Notes under the pieces: generated by a model
Told to the model about the DNA's origin: nothing
Database searches by the model: none
Seen by the model: only the letters and a program-made list of their open reading frames with translations
In this document: piece after piece, positions 24,733 to 35,700 of the stretch
Position numbering within the stretch: the stretch's first letter is position 1
How the letters are laid out: the number at the start of each line of letters is the position of its first letter
Translations under genes and position numbers: made by a program
Source: Smittium mucronatum
Lineage: Eukaryota > Kickxellomycota > Harpellomycetes > Harpellales > Legeriomycetaceae
Assembly (NCBI GenBank): GCA_001953115.1
Contig: LSSL01004306.1
Span: forward strand, 1-40,507
Reading direction: 5' to 3'
DNA: 40,507 nucleotides

Positions 24733-25945
24733 GGCCCTTTACATCTTTATCCTATAACAATTGTTTATTTATGATGAACAAGTTTTCATGATTATCGAGA
24801 AGAAATAAGATTATTCAAATTAACAAAAATAATCTGATCTAGAAATCAAATTAAAATTTTAAATAAAATATATGGGCGATTCTTAATGAAGGACATTTTG
24901 TTTCGTATCACTTTTACTGGCTAATTAATTGGCCAAGTTTATTTAATGGATTTGCTAAATTAAATTTGGTCGTTTCTTTTAAGCATAAAAAAAAGGCACT
25001 TTCATTTTTCTAATTTCCTAATTAGGAATTTGAATGGCGTTTAGCGCAACATATTTCTTTTTTATCAACAATTTTCTCTTTTATTGGATAAAAAATAACT
25101 TTTGGGAATTTTCGCTGAAACAGACTAAACTATAAAATGCTCTCTTCATTAAGAATCTGCCAAATATCAATTTTTTTTTCTATTTCGCTTTCTGTGAAAT
25201 GTGGTTGGCGCTAATTACCCTATTCAGCGCTGGTGTTACAAAATGTTATTCAGTGTATGGCCAATATAATTTTTTATATTGAAAACAAATGATTACAATT
25301 GGGTTAGCTAAATCTATTATCGAATGACTAGTGTTGGTTATTGACACTCATTTTAATCATAAATTGCTGATAAATTCAAGAGGTAAAAATTTAAACTTGG
25401 TTTCTTTTGTAAATTCTGCCTAAAAAAAAAGCTTTCTTTTGTTTGGATTTGTGGATTCATTTATAGAGAAAATGCTTTTGGCCTTTTATAGAATTTAATT
25501 TTAAATTTCCCGAAAAAAAAAACAAAACAGAATTTAATTTGGCCCAAACTAATCTAAAATTGGTATCTTGGCACCACTTTATTTCACACATGAATTTTAT
25601 TGGATATACAATTTGTAAGCATTTCAAAACTATACTCAAATGTGCACCTATTTCTAGCCCTATGGGTTGAGAATAATCGCTTGTATTTATTCTAGGCATG
25701 TTTATTTCAGTATGATTTGTTGTACCAAACAGAATTGACCAATTAATTTCCATTTAATGAGCCTATATTGAAATGAGGCAATAATCACGCCTATCATCTA
25801 TCGAAATGACTAGACTTAGGGAATTAGAGCCACAACCAATAAATAGAGCGATAAGATTGAGACTTTTGGCAAATATCAAATAATCAACATATTTATTTTA
25901 TACAGCTCTAATACTAAAAAAATATATACTACATTAGACAACAAT
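24733..25945. other. 1.2-kb intergenic region, no convincing gene
   Basis: Between the tandem plus-strand protoglobin and RTC5/MEAK7 genes. It contains TTGGCCAA at 24929-24936 and TGGCCAAT at 25258-25265. A 98-codon minus-strand open frame at 25457-25753 exists, but about one such length is expected by chance at this composition and it shows no family features. The right part presumably holds the RTC5/MEAK7 promoter. Confidence 0.4.
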
Positions 25946-27607
25946 ATGGGAAATTCAACTTCCATGCCAAATGCGGATCTTCAAACTCGCGCCCTACAGC
26001 CTGCTATACTAAACTCGATATTAAAAGCTAGTTATGAGACATATTTATCCCACGAGTCCAACCAAAAAATAAATGTACAAGTTCTTACTCATCCCATAAA
26101 TTCCTTATTTTCTAGATTTCCAAATTTGTTTTTTTTAAAAAAAAAAGTAGGAATCTTCATTAGCTGTCTGGTACGATTTTCTAAAATTATCAAATATTTC
26201 CTCCAAAGATTTACCTTTCCAAGTTTATAGAGATACATTCCACGGTATTTTCAACTTTCATGTTGATCCTAAACCTTTATTCGAGTTCGCAAAGTCTTTT
26301 GGTGTCTCTACAATTAATTTTACAAGAATTCTTTGCGAAAATCATTTGCTTCTCAACGAGGACTTCAGTACTTTTGGCTCCAACTCTTTAAGCCTTGAAT
26401 CTTTAATTGACCTTGAAGCTTTGGAATATACTGCCTTATACTCGTGGCTGAAAAAAGAAAACGATGAAAATCAGTTTTTTGTAATTGAAAAGAATTTGGG
26501 TCAACCCAATTTAAAAGAATGGCGCTCTTTAATTGCTGAACTAAACTTTCTTCCATATAGTCACTTTGTTTCGTGGATAAAGGGTTCAACTCTGCTTCAA
26601 GTGTTGATAAAGTCAACAATGTTGAAAATAATTTATTACAAATATGGTATTTTGTTGTCATTTAGCTCTTTATATCGTTAGGTTCACTCTTTTAGCTCTT
26701 TTATCGTTAGCCTCACTCTTTAACTTGATATTTGTTAGGCAAATTGAATGAAGCTTCTATTAAGGACTTGCAAAAAGACTGTCTGATTCTTCCCACTCTC
26801 CTCGTTCCTCAGCACTATCAAGGGGCTAGTTCGTCTACGCTTTTGAACTATACGACTCAGCTGCAGCTTAGAATGCCAGCAGAGTCCAGACATGATTGGA
26901 AGTTGCTGTTTAATTCGGTAGTTGATGGGAATAGCTGGAATAGCTTTGTATCAAAAATAGAAGGCTACAGCAAACTTCTAGTTTTAATCTCTCCGCGTGC
27001 TTCAACTAATGGCACACACCCACCATCGGTATTTGGTGCTTACATCCATGATCCTCTTATAAAGTCAGCTGATTGGAAAGGAAATGCCAAGAACTTTTTG
27101 TTTTCGTTCCGCAAACCATATCCATCAATAAATGAAAATAGTTTTAGTCAAGAGAAGACAATCAGTAATAGCAGTGAAGTTGCTCTCGATGCAAGTGCTA
27201 GTGTTGAGTTGGTATTCAACTCTTCAGGCCTAAACAGCCACTACCAGTATTTCAACTACCAGACTATGACAATGCCAAACGGGCTGGGGTTGGGAGGCCA
27301 ACTAGACTATTTTGGGTTATGGATAGATTCCGACTTTATCCACGGCCATTCCTTCCCTTCTGCCACTTACTCGAACTCCAATCTCTCTGATCCTGTAATT
27401 TCTTCTGAAAAAAGTCCAGGAGTCACCAGTACAAATGATTTTATTTTGAAATCGGTCATTGTTATCAGCTGTTCGTCTGATCGAGACGCTGCTGCAAACA
27501 AAACTAGTGAGAAATCAGCTGTGTCTAACAATCCAGATGTAGTGACAATCCTTGAAATGGCAAACAAAACGGTGTATTCCAAGGATTATGCCGAAAATAA
27601 CTCTTAA
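25946..27607 (+). CDS. RTC5: TLDc-domain protein, RTC5/MEAK7 family (497 aa, 3 exons)
   Basis: Exons are 25946-26074, 26151-26646 and 26739-27607; the joins are in phase 0 and phase 1. The product begins MGNSTS, a strong N-myristoylation signal shared with yeast Rtc5 and animal MEAK7. A poorly conserved helical region precedes a TLDc domain (about 255-455) with HDWKLLFNS, a SFVSKIEG segment, VFGAYIHDP, NFLFSF, HYQYFNYQ, MPNGLGLGGQ, YFGLWIDSDF and HGHS. After the domain, TILEMANK matches the LLEMAG-type C-terminal motif of the family. Known: Rtc5 associates with the vacuolar V-ATPase and promotes its disassembly; MEAK7 acts at lysosomes in mTOR signalling. Odd: a ~30-residue Ser-rich insertion (about 340-370) inside TLDc, and TLDc's last strand lacks the usual VEVW. 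The first-intron acceptor (GTAG after an A-run) is weak; the other joins are firm. Confidence 0.88.
26661..26719 (+). repeat. Tandem 30-bp duplication inside RTC5/MEAK7 intron 2
   Basis: Two near-identical units, 26661-26690 and 26691-26719, both beginning TTTAGCTCTTT and containing CGTTAG and TCACTCT. The duplication lies just before the true acceptor at 26737-26738 and duplicates pyrimidine-rich TTAG sequences that could act as decoy acceptors. Confidence 0.8.
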
Positions 27608-27704
27608 CTCGTTATTAAATTTTATTTTTCTAATATCTTTTATTTTATTTTTTTTCAAAAAAAATATCTTGTTCATATACATTAACAATTAAGAAAAATG
27701 CCTT
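27608..27704. other. Convergent 97-bp 3' junction between RTC5/MEAK7 and COQ7
   Basis: The two genes end tail to tail with only 97 bp between stop codons. The region is T/A-rich, and 3' ends on both strands must overlap or nearly abut. Confidence 0.6.
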
Positions 27705-28637
27705 TTATATCCGCTCACAGGCATAAATAGCTGCTTTACAGCCCATTTGTATGGATGTGGATAGTGTATTGTACAGAACAGAACTATGAGCACCATTCTC
27801 AACAGCAGTGTCCAAATGCTCCAATTCTTGGTCTCTGAACAGTTTGATATCATCCATCAATTGCGTAATATCTGATTCAGAAACATTCACCCTAGTTTCT
27901 AGGTAGGGATTCTGTGGTGCTTTGGATTCAGAATCAGCCAGAGAAGACTCAGCGCTTTCGGGCTGGGAATTTAGTTTTCCGCGCAAGTGAACCAACTCCC
28001 TTAATTGGTTATTGTAATGGTTACCGATAGATGTCTCAACTGCTTCAGTGCACGCCATAGCAGCTTTAGGGCCCAACATTGCGGTGAAAACTCCCAGCGC
28101 AAACCCACCAATAGCAGAAATCGGCTGCAGAACAGTAGGCCGCGCATTAAAACGACCAATCTTTTTATTAAATGAATTCAAATGAACCTTTTCCTGCTCT
28201 TTCATGTCCTAAGAAAAAATACAAAAGCTTTGCAAAATTGAAATAAAATGTAATGCTGCATTATGTAGCAGCTAAATTATTTTTTTTGATTATCTTACCA
28301 GTAGCAATGAATTCAGTTGGGGATCCCGGCCCAGAATCGCCATTTGGCCTCGATATATCCAGACAGCTGCGGTTTCGCCGGCCTGATCTACTCTGATAAA
28401 CTTCTGAATCATCTGTAAGTCCTCCTCGCTAACTCCAGAATGGGTCGAAGCCGGAGACTCAGATCGGGGTTCTTGGTTTAGAGATGTCTGGGACGTAGTC
28501 AGACTCCGGCTCGGTCCGTTAACGATATGCGACGGCGACAAAGCCCAATTTGTCTTGCCGGTTCCCAAAGCTGAGAACGCAGGTCTGAAACCCTTATTTC
28601 CCTTTCGGCACACTTTTACTGAAATTCGGGCGAACAT
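27705..28637 (-). CDS. COQ7: 5-demethoxyubiquinone hydroxylase, mitochondrial (COQ7/CAT5; 280 aa, 2 exons)
   Basis: Exons are 28637-28299 and 28208-27705; the 90-nt intron is phase 0 (GTAAG...TTCTTAG). COQ7 is the di-iron monooxygenase that hydroxylates demethoxyubiquinone in the inner-membrane CoQ synthome. All iron ligands are visible: Glu88 in RVDQAGETAA, the ExxH of EQEKVH (Glu119, His122), Glu171 in CTEAVETSIGNHYNNQ, and the ExxH of FRDQELEHLD (Glu241, His244). Other family blocks are IYRGQ, ARPT, ALGVFTAMLGPKAAMACT and GCKAAIYACERI at the C-terminus. The first 80 residues form a basic, Ser/Thr-rich mitochondrial targeting region. Odd: a ~25-residue acidic, Ser-rich insertion (about 193-218) between the third and fourth helices. 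Upstream lies a paired CCAAT palindrome at 28830-28841. The call is very secure. Confidence 0.96.
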
Positions 28638-29319
28638 TAAATTATTAAACTTTCAAGGTATGTTTTTAGGCGTTTATTAAAGTCTTTTTTTAAAAATAAA
28701 AAGAGTGTCGATTTTTTCATAAAAAAGACGAGAAAAGATATTGTTGGGTTTTATCCAAAAGAAGCGTCCTGCAGTGACTCCCAAGTGACCTCCTAAACTC
28801 TTCTCAGCTCCCATCCACACTCCCCCCACATTGGTTCCAATTACCTTCAATCTAAGCTATAACTAATCATTTTCTTATTGGCCAGAAGCTACTTTTAGTC
28901 AAATCAAAAAAATAGCAAATTTCCATTTAAGTTTATGTGGGATATATTGGGGTTTTTTTTGTAAAGGGAATTTATTTATGGGATAAATGGGCTTTATGGT
29001 CTAAATTTGCTCTCTAATTGTGTATATTTTTTTGGTTGAAAAGAGTTTTTTTGGTGTTTATAAACACATTTGAACATACGAAAATAGTGATTCATGAGCC
29101 ATTGATTAATATACAGCGTGTGTTTACTGAAAGTTCATATTGAACCACACAGGTTCGTAGAACCCAAACCCTTTCAATCCAAACTATTTTTTATAGAGCT
29201 GAAAGCTATTTCTACTAGAATTTTTGTAAACAATTTGGATGTATTTTCTTTAGGTTTTTATAAATTAATGAAACGAGTTTTCCTAATCTAGTTTATCGCG
29301 AGATAGAATAAAATAAAAT
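28638..29319. promoter_or_regulatory. COQ7 upstream region with paired CCAAT boxes
   Basis: 680 bp between COQ7 and the end of the lipoate ligase gene, both on the minus strand. It contains ATTGGTTCCAAT at 28830-28841 (two inverted CCAAT boxes, about 190 bp upstream of the ATG) and ATTGGCCA at 28877-28884. The plus strand is pyrimidine-rich at about 28780-28830. No gene is visible. Confidence 0.5.
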
Positions 29320-30871
29320 CTAGTATAGAGATCTACTAACAACCAGCGCCAGTTCAGTCAGTTTTTCATCAAATGGAATATCTAAAGCCATGGAGTACAC
29401 TGAAGAGGATTCAAATCTTGTCCCTAAAAAATATCAGTATCACCAAATATTGCATAAATAAAAACAAAGCAAATTCACCAGTGAATATATTTATAGTTAC
29501 CTTTCAGCAACAAGTTAATTCCATTTTCCATATCTTTGATATGTTGTTGATCAGATATCAAAGATATTGACTTGAAAAGCCCCTTATCAACGACTACCTT
29601 TAAAGAGAAGGTTTGACCATCCAAGACTACATTAGTCTCAAAATGAAACTCGGGTGTTTGTCCATATAACCATTCATAAGAATGCATTTGGGAGGGCGAT
29701 AATTCAAGTGGGAGTTCAGATACTTGCTCATTGTTTTCAAAGTTGATTGTGGTATTAAAAGGTCCAAATTTTTTCTCAAACTGACTAATAACTGCGTTAC
29801 TGAACTCAAAGTGGTTAATGGTTGCAGAAACGTCATTTAGATTGACCACTTTGCTTTGAACACTGTCTATTCCTTTAGCATTTGTTATATTCTGTTTTTT
29901 TATAAGGGATTCAAATTTAATCTGGCGGAAAGAAAAGAAATAAAGCCCATTCGATAGAAAAAATAGAATAAATGAAAACATTACCATTTTGGAATGTAGA
30001 CAGCCAGAAAGCTTACTGAAATCTGTATTTATCAGCATTGTTCCGTGATGGAAAGCTTTCCTTCCGATAATCTTATATGCAGAACCACTGACCTTACATT
30101 CGTTAACCGTAATGTCATGTCTCTTGTTCACAATTGCCGGAATGCCAATCGAAGATAAGGCTGAGCTTACCAAAACTGCACTCATATCACGGTCAAATTT
30201 ATCTCTTGGCATAGAAACTGAATAGTTAGTGTTTCCATAGTCGTGATATACTGCACCACCTCCACTTATCCTTCTCACTAAAAACACGTTGTTACTTTTG
30301 AGAAATTCCAAATTACACTCTTTCCAAGGATTCTATTTACAATAAAGAAAATTAAATCTTATATATTTGATTTTTGGATATAAATTTTAATTTAAAAAAA
30401 AAACAACTTTTTTGAAAAATAAATATAAACTACCCCTCAAAATACAAATAAATAAACTACCTGATTCCTCCCAATAACTACACATGGCCTATTTCGATAT
30501 AAAAACAATACATACGATTCCGGATCGCTGTTCCTTAAAACCCTGACAACAAAGTATATCCAAAAATCAACTTTTAAAGCAAGGAAATATATAATAAAAT
30601 ACTATTACCATTCCTCTATGGCTAAATTAGTATACGGACTGAAACTTCTCGATGTGACTAATGTAGTACCAGATACCTAGCTTGTTCGAAACCAGAATAA
30701 AAATAGGTGTGTAAACTTTGCTATAGTATTTGGATTTTTTTAAATAACACTATATTATCTCGAAAATATTTAGAAAAAGACAAAGAATCAAACCTTTTTC
30801 GGGATCGAATATCTTCGGAATTGGCTAGGAAAATTGGCTACCGGTTTAAATATCTTGCTAAAGTTAAGCAT
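29320..30871 (-). CDS. Mitochondrial lipoate-protein ligase/lipoyltransferase (LplA/LIPT1 family; 366 aa, 6 exons)
   Basis: Minus-strand exons are 30871-30794, 30676-30609, 30542-30461, 30332-29985, 29921-29501 and 29423-29320. All five introns (63-128 nt) are GT-AG and every join keeps frame. Exon 1 encodes a presequence ([20 protein letters not shown], then YSIPKK). Next come [38 protein letters not shown] (lipoyl-AMP pocket, about 96-110), KVSGSAYK (catalytic-type Lys156) and the ATP-site-like [19 protein letters not shown] then opens the C-terminal accessory domain. The enzyme attaches lipoate to E2/GcvH-type proteins such as those of pyruvate and 2-oxoglutarate dehydrogenases. It could be the yeast Aim22-like ligase or the LIPT1-like transferase; sequence alone does not separate these. 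Exon 1 and the last exon are inferred from splice sites and frame; exons 2-5 are secure by motif. Confidence 0.92.
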
Positions 30872-31281
30872 AGTTTGATTATATCTATTATTCCTAAACT
30901 TGTAAATTCTAAAGCAACGAAAATATACTTGAAATTTAATCAGTTATCTTGTTAGTTGCTATAATTGGGCCATTCAATTGCTAAAAATCGCCTTTATTTT
31001 TCCATAAAATATTATTTATTTGGCCAATAAGATATGTAAAATCACATGCCTTTTTTAATTTGCCCTAAAAATTGGATGTATGTTGATTATTGGCTAATAT
31101 TGTCAAGTCCATACTACTAGTAGTCTTTTATTGATCAGCTGGATAATTTTTTTTCTGAAAATTTTAGCGCCTAATTTGTCTTTCTATTCCGTTGACTTCA
31201 ATTGATTTCATATCTAACTCTTTTTAAAAGCTGAATTTCATCTAATTTCGATCCCTATACTAACTTATTAAATATACAAAG
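30872..31281. promoter_or_regulatory. 410-bp divergent promoter between lipoate ligase and CTU2
   Basis: The two genes start in opposite directions. The region holds ATTGG at 30964-30968, TTGGCCAATAA at 31020-31030 (contains CCAAT) and ATTGG at 31089-31093. These resemble binding sites of the fungal HAP/NF-Y CCAAT complex. No other gene is visible; the 82-codon plus-strand open frame at 30707-30955 overlaps lipoate ligase exon 1 in antisense and is rejected. Confidence 0.5.
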
Positions 31282-32730
31282 ATGGACACTTTACCTTCAA
31301 TTAACAAAAATATATGCGACAAATGCAAAGTGAACAAGAGTACTATTTTGATTCGACAAGCCAAATTTTGCACTAATTGCTTTAAAATAAATTATACAAA
31401 CAAATTCAAATCTAATCTCTCCAAATCCAGCTCCCCCGTAATCGATGCCAGAGCTGACATTATGGCTGCCATATCAGGCGGAGCCAATTCCATCTCTTTA
31501 CTGGATCTGATTAGTGATTTCCAAATACCCAAGACCAGTTCTCATCAGAAATACAATAGCCTTTCAATCGGTCACATTGATGAATCCACTTTATTTCCCG
31601 TATGTTTTTTTCATCCTCCATTAAACTTTATTCTGTCTTCGACTTTTATTGCACCTTGTTTTTTCATTCTCCCATTTTAACTCTTCTTTTTTTAGTCCTC
31701 TGATGAAAACTCCATAATGAACATAATTAAAAAATACCCATTTAAATCCGTGACAAGGAAACTGGAAGAAGTTTTCGAATCGAATAAATATAACACTTTT
31801 TTCAAAACCCACAAGAGAAGTAATCATCCTTTTTTTTCTTTCACAAAATATCTTTTCAAACATTTTAATCTCTTTTAAAAAATATTTCGATTATAGCTGG
31901 AAATGACGTAACTTTTTCAAAGGCTGAAACCGAAGATTTGAAATCCCCCTCTGAACTTTTGCTTTCATTTTTTGAAAGCATTACCAGCCCTTCTACAAAA
32001 GATTATATGCTCACCCAGATTAAAAATTTCTTGATTTTGGATATGGCCAAAGAATTAAAGTTAGTGCATCCTATTATTTTCTTCAACAATATATAAACTT
32101 TTATTAACCCTCATTTTTCTGGATAGGTGCCAAGTAGTGGCTACTGGTGATACATCCACATCTATCGCAAACAAAACTATTTTAAACATCGTTGAAGGTA
32201 GAGGCTATTCACTGCCATTCGATATTGGCGCTGAATCGTCTCAAGATCCAGAAGTTTGGATTTTGCGACCACTCAGAACTAGCACGAAAAAAGAAGTCGC
32301 TTTCTATAACCACGTTTCTGGTTTAGAATCATGTGTGGTACCCTCTTTTTCAACAAAAGCTTCCGGTTCCGACAATTCTCTCATATCTCTCGGCCATTTG
32401 ACTGAAACTTTCCTAAGTGGTTTAGATAGTGAATTCCCTGCCACAGTTTCCACTGTAGCTAGCACCGTTTCGAAAATTAAAATAAATGATGAAATAAAGG
32501 AGTCTGATCCATCCTGCTTGCTTTGCTTCTCAAAAATATCTAAACATGCTTCCAGGTATAAAAATGAGGTTTCTGTTGGGTTTCGAGATGATTCTGAATC
32601 CATACAAAATCATGCTGATTTAACATCAATTCAAACCCAATTATGTTACGCTTGTCTCGCCAACGTTGAAAACCTGGTTCCAAATACAGTCCTTCCTGGA
32701 TTTGTATCTCAAACTAGCACATCCACTTGA
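31282..32730 (+). CDS. NCS2: Cytoplasmic tRNA 2-thiolation protein 2 (CTU2/NCS2; 402 aa, 4 exons)
   Basis: Exons are 31282-31599, 31696-31819, 31897-32059 and 32127-32730. The introns are 96, 77 and 67 nt, and the joins are in phases 0, 1 and 2. With CTU1/NCS6, this protein thiolates the wobble uridine (mcm5s2U34) of tRNA-Lys, -Glu and -Gln using sulphur carried by Urm1. Seen: an N-terminal zinc motif CDKC...CTNC (Cys12, 15, 30, 33) and MAAISGGANSISLLDLI, the degenerate PP-loop of NCS2 (about 61-77). VVATGDTSTSIANKTILNIVEGRGYSLPFD, given here in two pieces as VVATGDTSTSIANK then TILNIVEGRG, is the second nucleotide-site region. ILRPLRTSTKKEVAFYNH and FPATVSTVASTVSKI follow, then a C-terminal CLLC...CYAC zinc motif (Cys332, 335, 375, 378). 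AATAAA lies at 32761-32766. The protein is shorter than human CTU2 because linkers are compact. Very secure. Confidence 0.94.
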
Positions 32731-32760
32731 ATATACCAAGAATACTCCAAACCCCATACA

Positions 32761-32766
32761 AATAAA
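32761..32766 (+). terminator. Polyadenylation signal-like AATAAA for CTU2
   Basis: Canonical AATAAA 31 nt after the CTU2 stop codon. In AT-rich DNA this hexamer is common, so only its position supports it. Confidence 0.4.
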
Positions 32767-32769
32767 TTA

Positions 32770-35700
32770 TCGATTCTGTAATTCTCTCCCCAAAAAATCT
32801 TTTTTTATTTAAAAATTTCCCATTTTTCCGGTCCATATCCCCAAATAATTTCCTTCATCGAAATTTTTTTCCGTTTAGATCCCTTCTTATAGAATTATAA
32901 CTGTCGGTTTTTTTTTTGAAATTTGAAATTTAATTTCAGTATGTTTCTACTTATATTATTTCCGGCTAAAAATTATTAAAATAAATCAAGTTTGATAAAT
33001 ATCAGTCAAAATTTTTTTAAAATTCACTAAATTGACTTATGTGTTGACTTATGTTATAAAAAAATCAGTTAAGGCAAATTTCGAAAATTTTCAAATTAAA
33101 AAGCCTATAAAAATTTTAATAAAGTCTTGTGCTTTAAAAAGAAAAAGAAAAATATCGAAGAACGAAAATTTACTAGTTATTAAATCAGTAAATAATTGAA
33201 AAAAATATACTTGAAATACTTTCCCAATTCAATATAAAAAATTTGTACAAACAAAATCTTTTTTTGCAAAGAATGTGAATCAGATGCTCTACATAAAACA
33301 TTAGCTATAAATTTAAAAAAATATTCTTTGAATGAATCATAAAGATTAAAATTATACCCAGCAAATTCTTTTATAAAATATAGGTTTCCTAATCTTCTGC
33401 TGGATTTAAAAAATCTTTTTTATATCAGATAAAAAAATAAAAAAATAACCCAAATTTTAATAAAAATAAATAATAAAAATATTCATCGGTGAAATCCGTA
33501 TATCAAAATTATAGCCTTTTCTATATTTTTTTTGGGAGAGATGGGGGGAGGAGGGTTATGATAAAAAAAAGTTTTTTTTATAAGATAATCAATTCATTCT
33601 AAAAAAAATTTAAAAAAAATGGCATCAAAAAACACTAAAATATAGTTACATTTATTAAAATATTCTCAATAATAAAATTCAATAAATTAAAATAATAAAT
33701 TGGTAAAAGATAATTACTTTGGATTTTATAGTATACTTCAAGCTTTCGAAAAATTATCAATGAATGTTACAATCCCCGATTTCAAATATTTAAGAATATT
33801 ATTTTTGAAAAGGTAATCATAAAAAAAAAAGATTCAAAATAGGCTCAAATCTGTTTAAATATCAATATATGTATTTATATCTAAATAAAATCTTTCTTTC
33901 TCTTTGCCAAAAAGTATACCCCTGTGCCCTTAATACAATTTTTAGGAAGTTTTTTTCTCAGTTAAAATTATATTTGTATTGGTTCTAAGCTTGGTATTCA
34001 TATTTTACCTTTTATATACATCAATATTATAGTAGATAGTTACTAATCTTTATTTTTTTTGTTAGCTAAAATAGATATAGTTTGACTATTAGATTAGAAT
34101 TCAAATGATTTTCGATTGTTTTATCTGAGATTCCGCATATTAAAATAAAGCCCATTAAAAAAAACACAAATCTTTAAATAAAAGGATCTTAAAAATTTAT
34201 AATACACATATTATTTAATGGGAGTAAAACAATAATATATAATCTTATGCATAAAAAAACAATCCGGTATCTCATAGCATCCACTCAAAACCTCGTATCC
34301 TTCACTAATTTTTTTTTTAATTACGAATTTTTTTATTAAAAAAAATTAGCTTGGTTAGGAAGTTTTTTGATACTTCCATTAATAAATACCTTCGAATGTA
34401 TATGGGTTTAATTTTTTTCAGATTTAAGCCCCTTTAAAACTCATAAATTATCGAAGGATAACCAAAGTTATATTACTATTCTATCACTTCTACTTTAAAG
34501 TTGGAGCCGCTGAATCTTTTTTTATTTATCTCTAAAATTGAGAGAAAGCCCTTTATTGTGGCTTAAAAGCGATTATATGGGTATTCCTGTAGTATAACTT
34601 TTTTAAATTTATAGGTTTATATTTTTATAGCTTTATTCGACCAAAATTAAAAAGATAAGTTTATTGGGAAAATAAAAGACTATCCAAGAATGCTAAATAT
34701 TATTTATTTAGGCACGTAGAGCTTTTCAATGCTAATCGAATCATTCTTATTTCCCTAATAAAATTCCTTGATACAAAAAAAAAAAAAACAAACTTATTTC
34801 CCTATAAATCTGGTTTATTAACTTCCACCTATATTTTTAAACAGAAAAAACTATGGTATATCAAATGGATTTAAATTAGGTTACCTAAACCTCCTTTATA
34901 GGAGTTTCTTTTTATATATAGATAGTTAGTTTACATTAATCCTGAAAACTTGGTTTTTCACAGTGAATTTTTAGAAAATATAATATACATTTAATATCAA
35001 AATAAAAACCATATATGTAATTTTTAAAGAAATCTAATTAGATGTTATTGTGGCCAATTTAAGCCATCAAATTATTAACTCAAGTCTCAAATAAAAATTT
35101 ATTGCTCCAATTTTTTTTATATTAGGTTTAAACACATAATAAGCTTTAAATTAATTATTTCATAATTAAAATATTCATTATTTCATCTAAAAAAACCCAA
35201 CTAAGGAAATTTATAGACATAATTTATGATTATTAGAAAGATATTAAACCTATCTCCTTATATCTTTCATTACTTTATTATTTTTTAAGAGCCTGAATTA
35301 AGCTAGAATGGAAAATGTATCTATCGCATATTATTTATTAATTGATACCTCAATTTTCTTCCTATTGAAGTCAATTTTTGTTAAAAATTTTCAATATTTT
35401 TTTTTTTTGGTTATTGAAAATGTGTGTAAAAATTAGTTTTGGTGATCTATATGAGATTTCGAGTAAAATTTATATATTGATTTTGTAAAAAATCATAAAC
35501 CTAATTTTAATACCTTTTTCTATTGACAAAATTGCAAAAATTCAAAAAAAAAATTTTTTTCTCAGACCTAATAATTGTAATAAAAAAAGAGCTTATATCA
35601 CTATTCGCATATAAAAATTTCTTAATCTTTTATTTAATCGTTTTTCGTGATAAATATGATATTTCAAGGTAATATTTAGATTTTTTTTTTATTATGAATT

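Noticed and set aside
25457..25753. 98-codon minus-strand open frame in the intergenic region
   Set aside because: Length is near chance expectation for this composition, with no family motif, splice-site context or conserved pattern.
26075..26115. Shorter first intron of RTC5/MEAK7 ending at the strong TTTTCTAG acceptor (26115)
   Set aside because: Using it leaves an in-frame TAG just before the conserved exon 2 sequence; the acceptor at 26149-26150 keeps the frame open.
26365..26661. 98-codon minus-strand open frame
   Set aside because: Antisense shadow of RTC5/MEAK7 exon 2.
29627..29836. 69-codon minus-strand open frame
   Set aside because: Alternative frame inside lipoate ligase exon 5; the main frame carries the conserved accessory-domain motif.
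30707..30955. 82-codon plus-strand open frame
   Set aside because: Overlaps the mitochondrial presequence exon of the lipoate ligase in antisense; no recognisable content.
32304..32603. 99-codon minus-strand open frame
   Set aside because: Antisense shadow of the last CTU2 exon.
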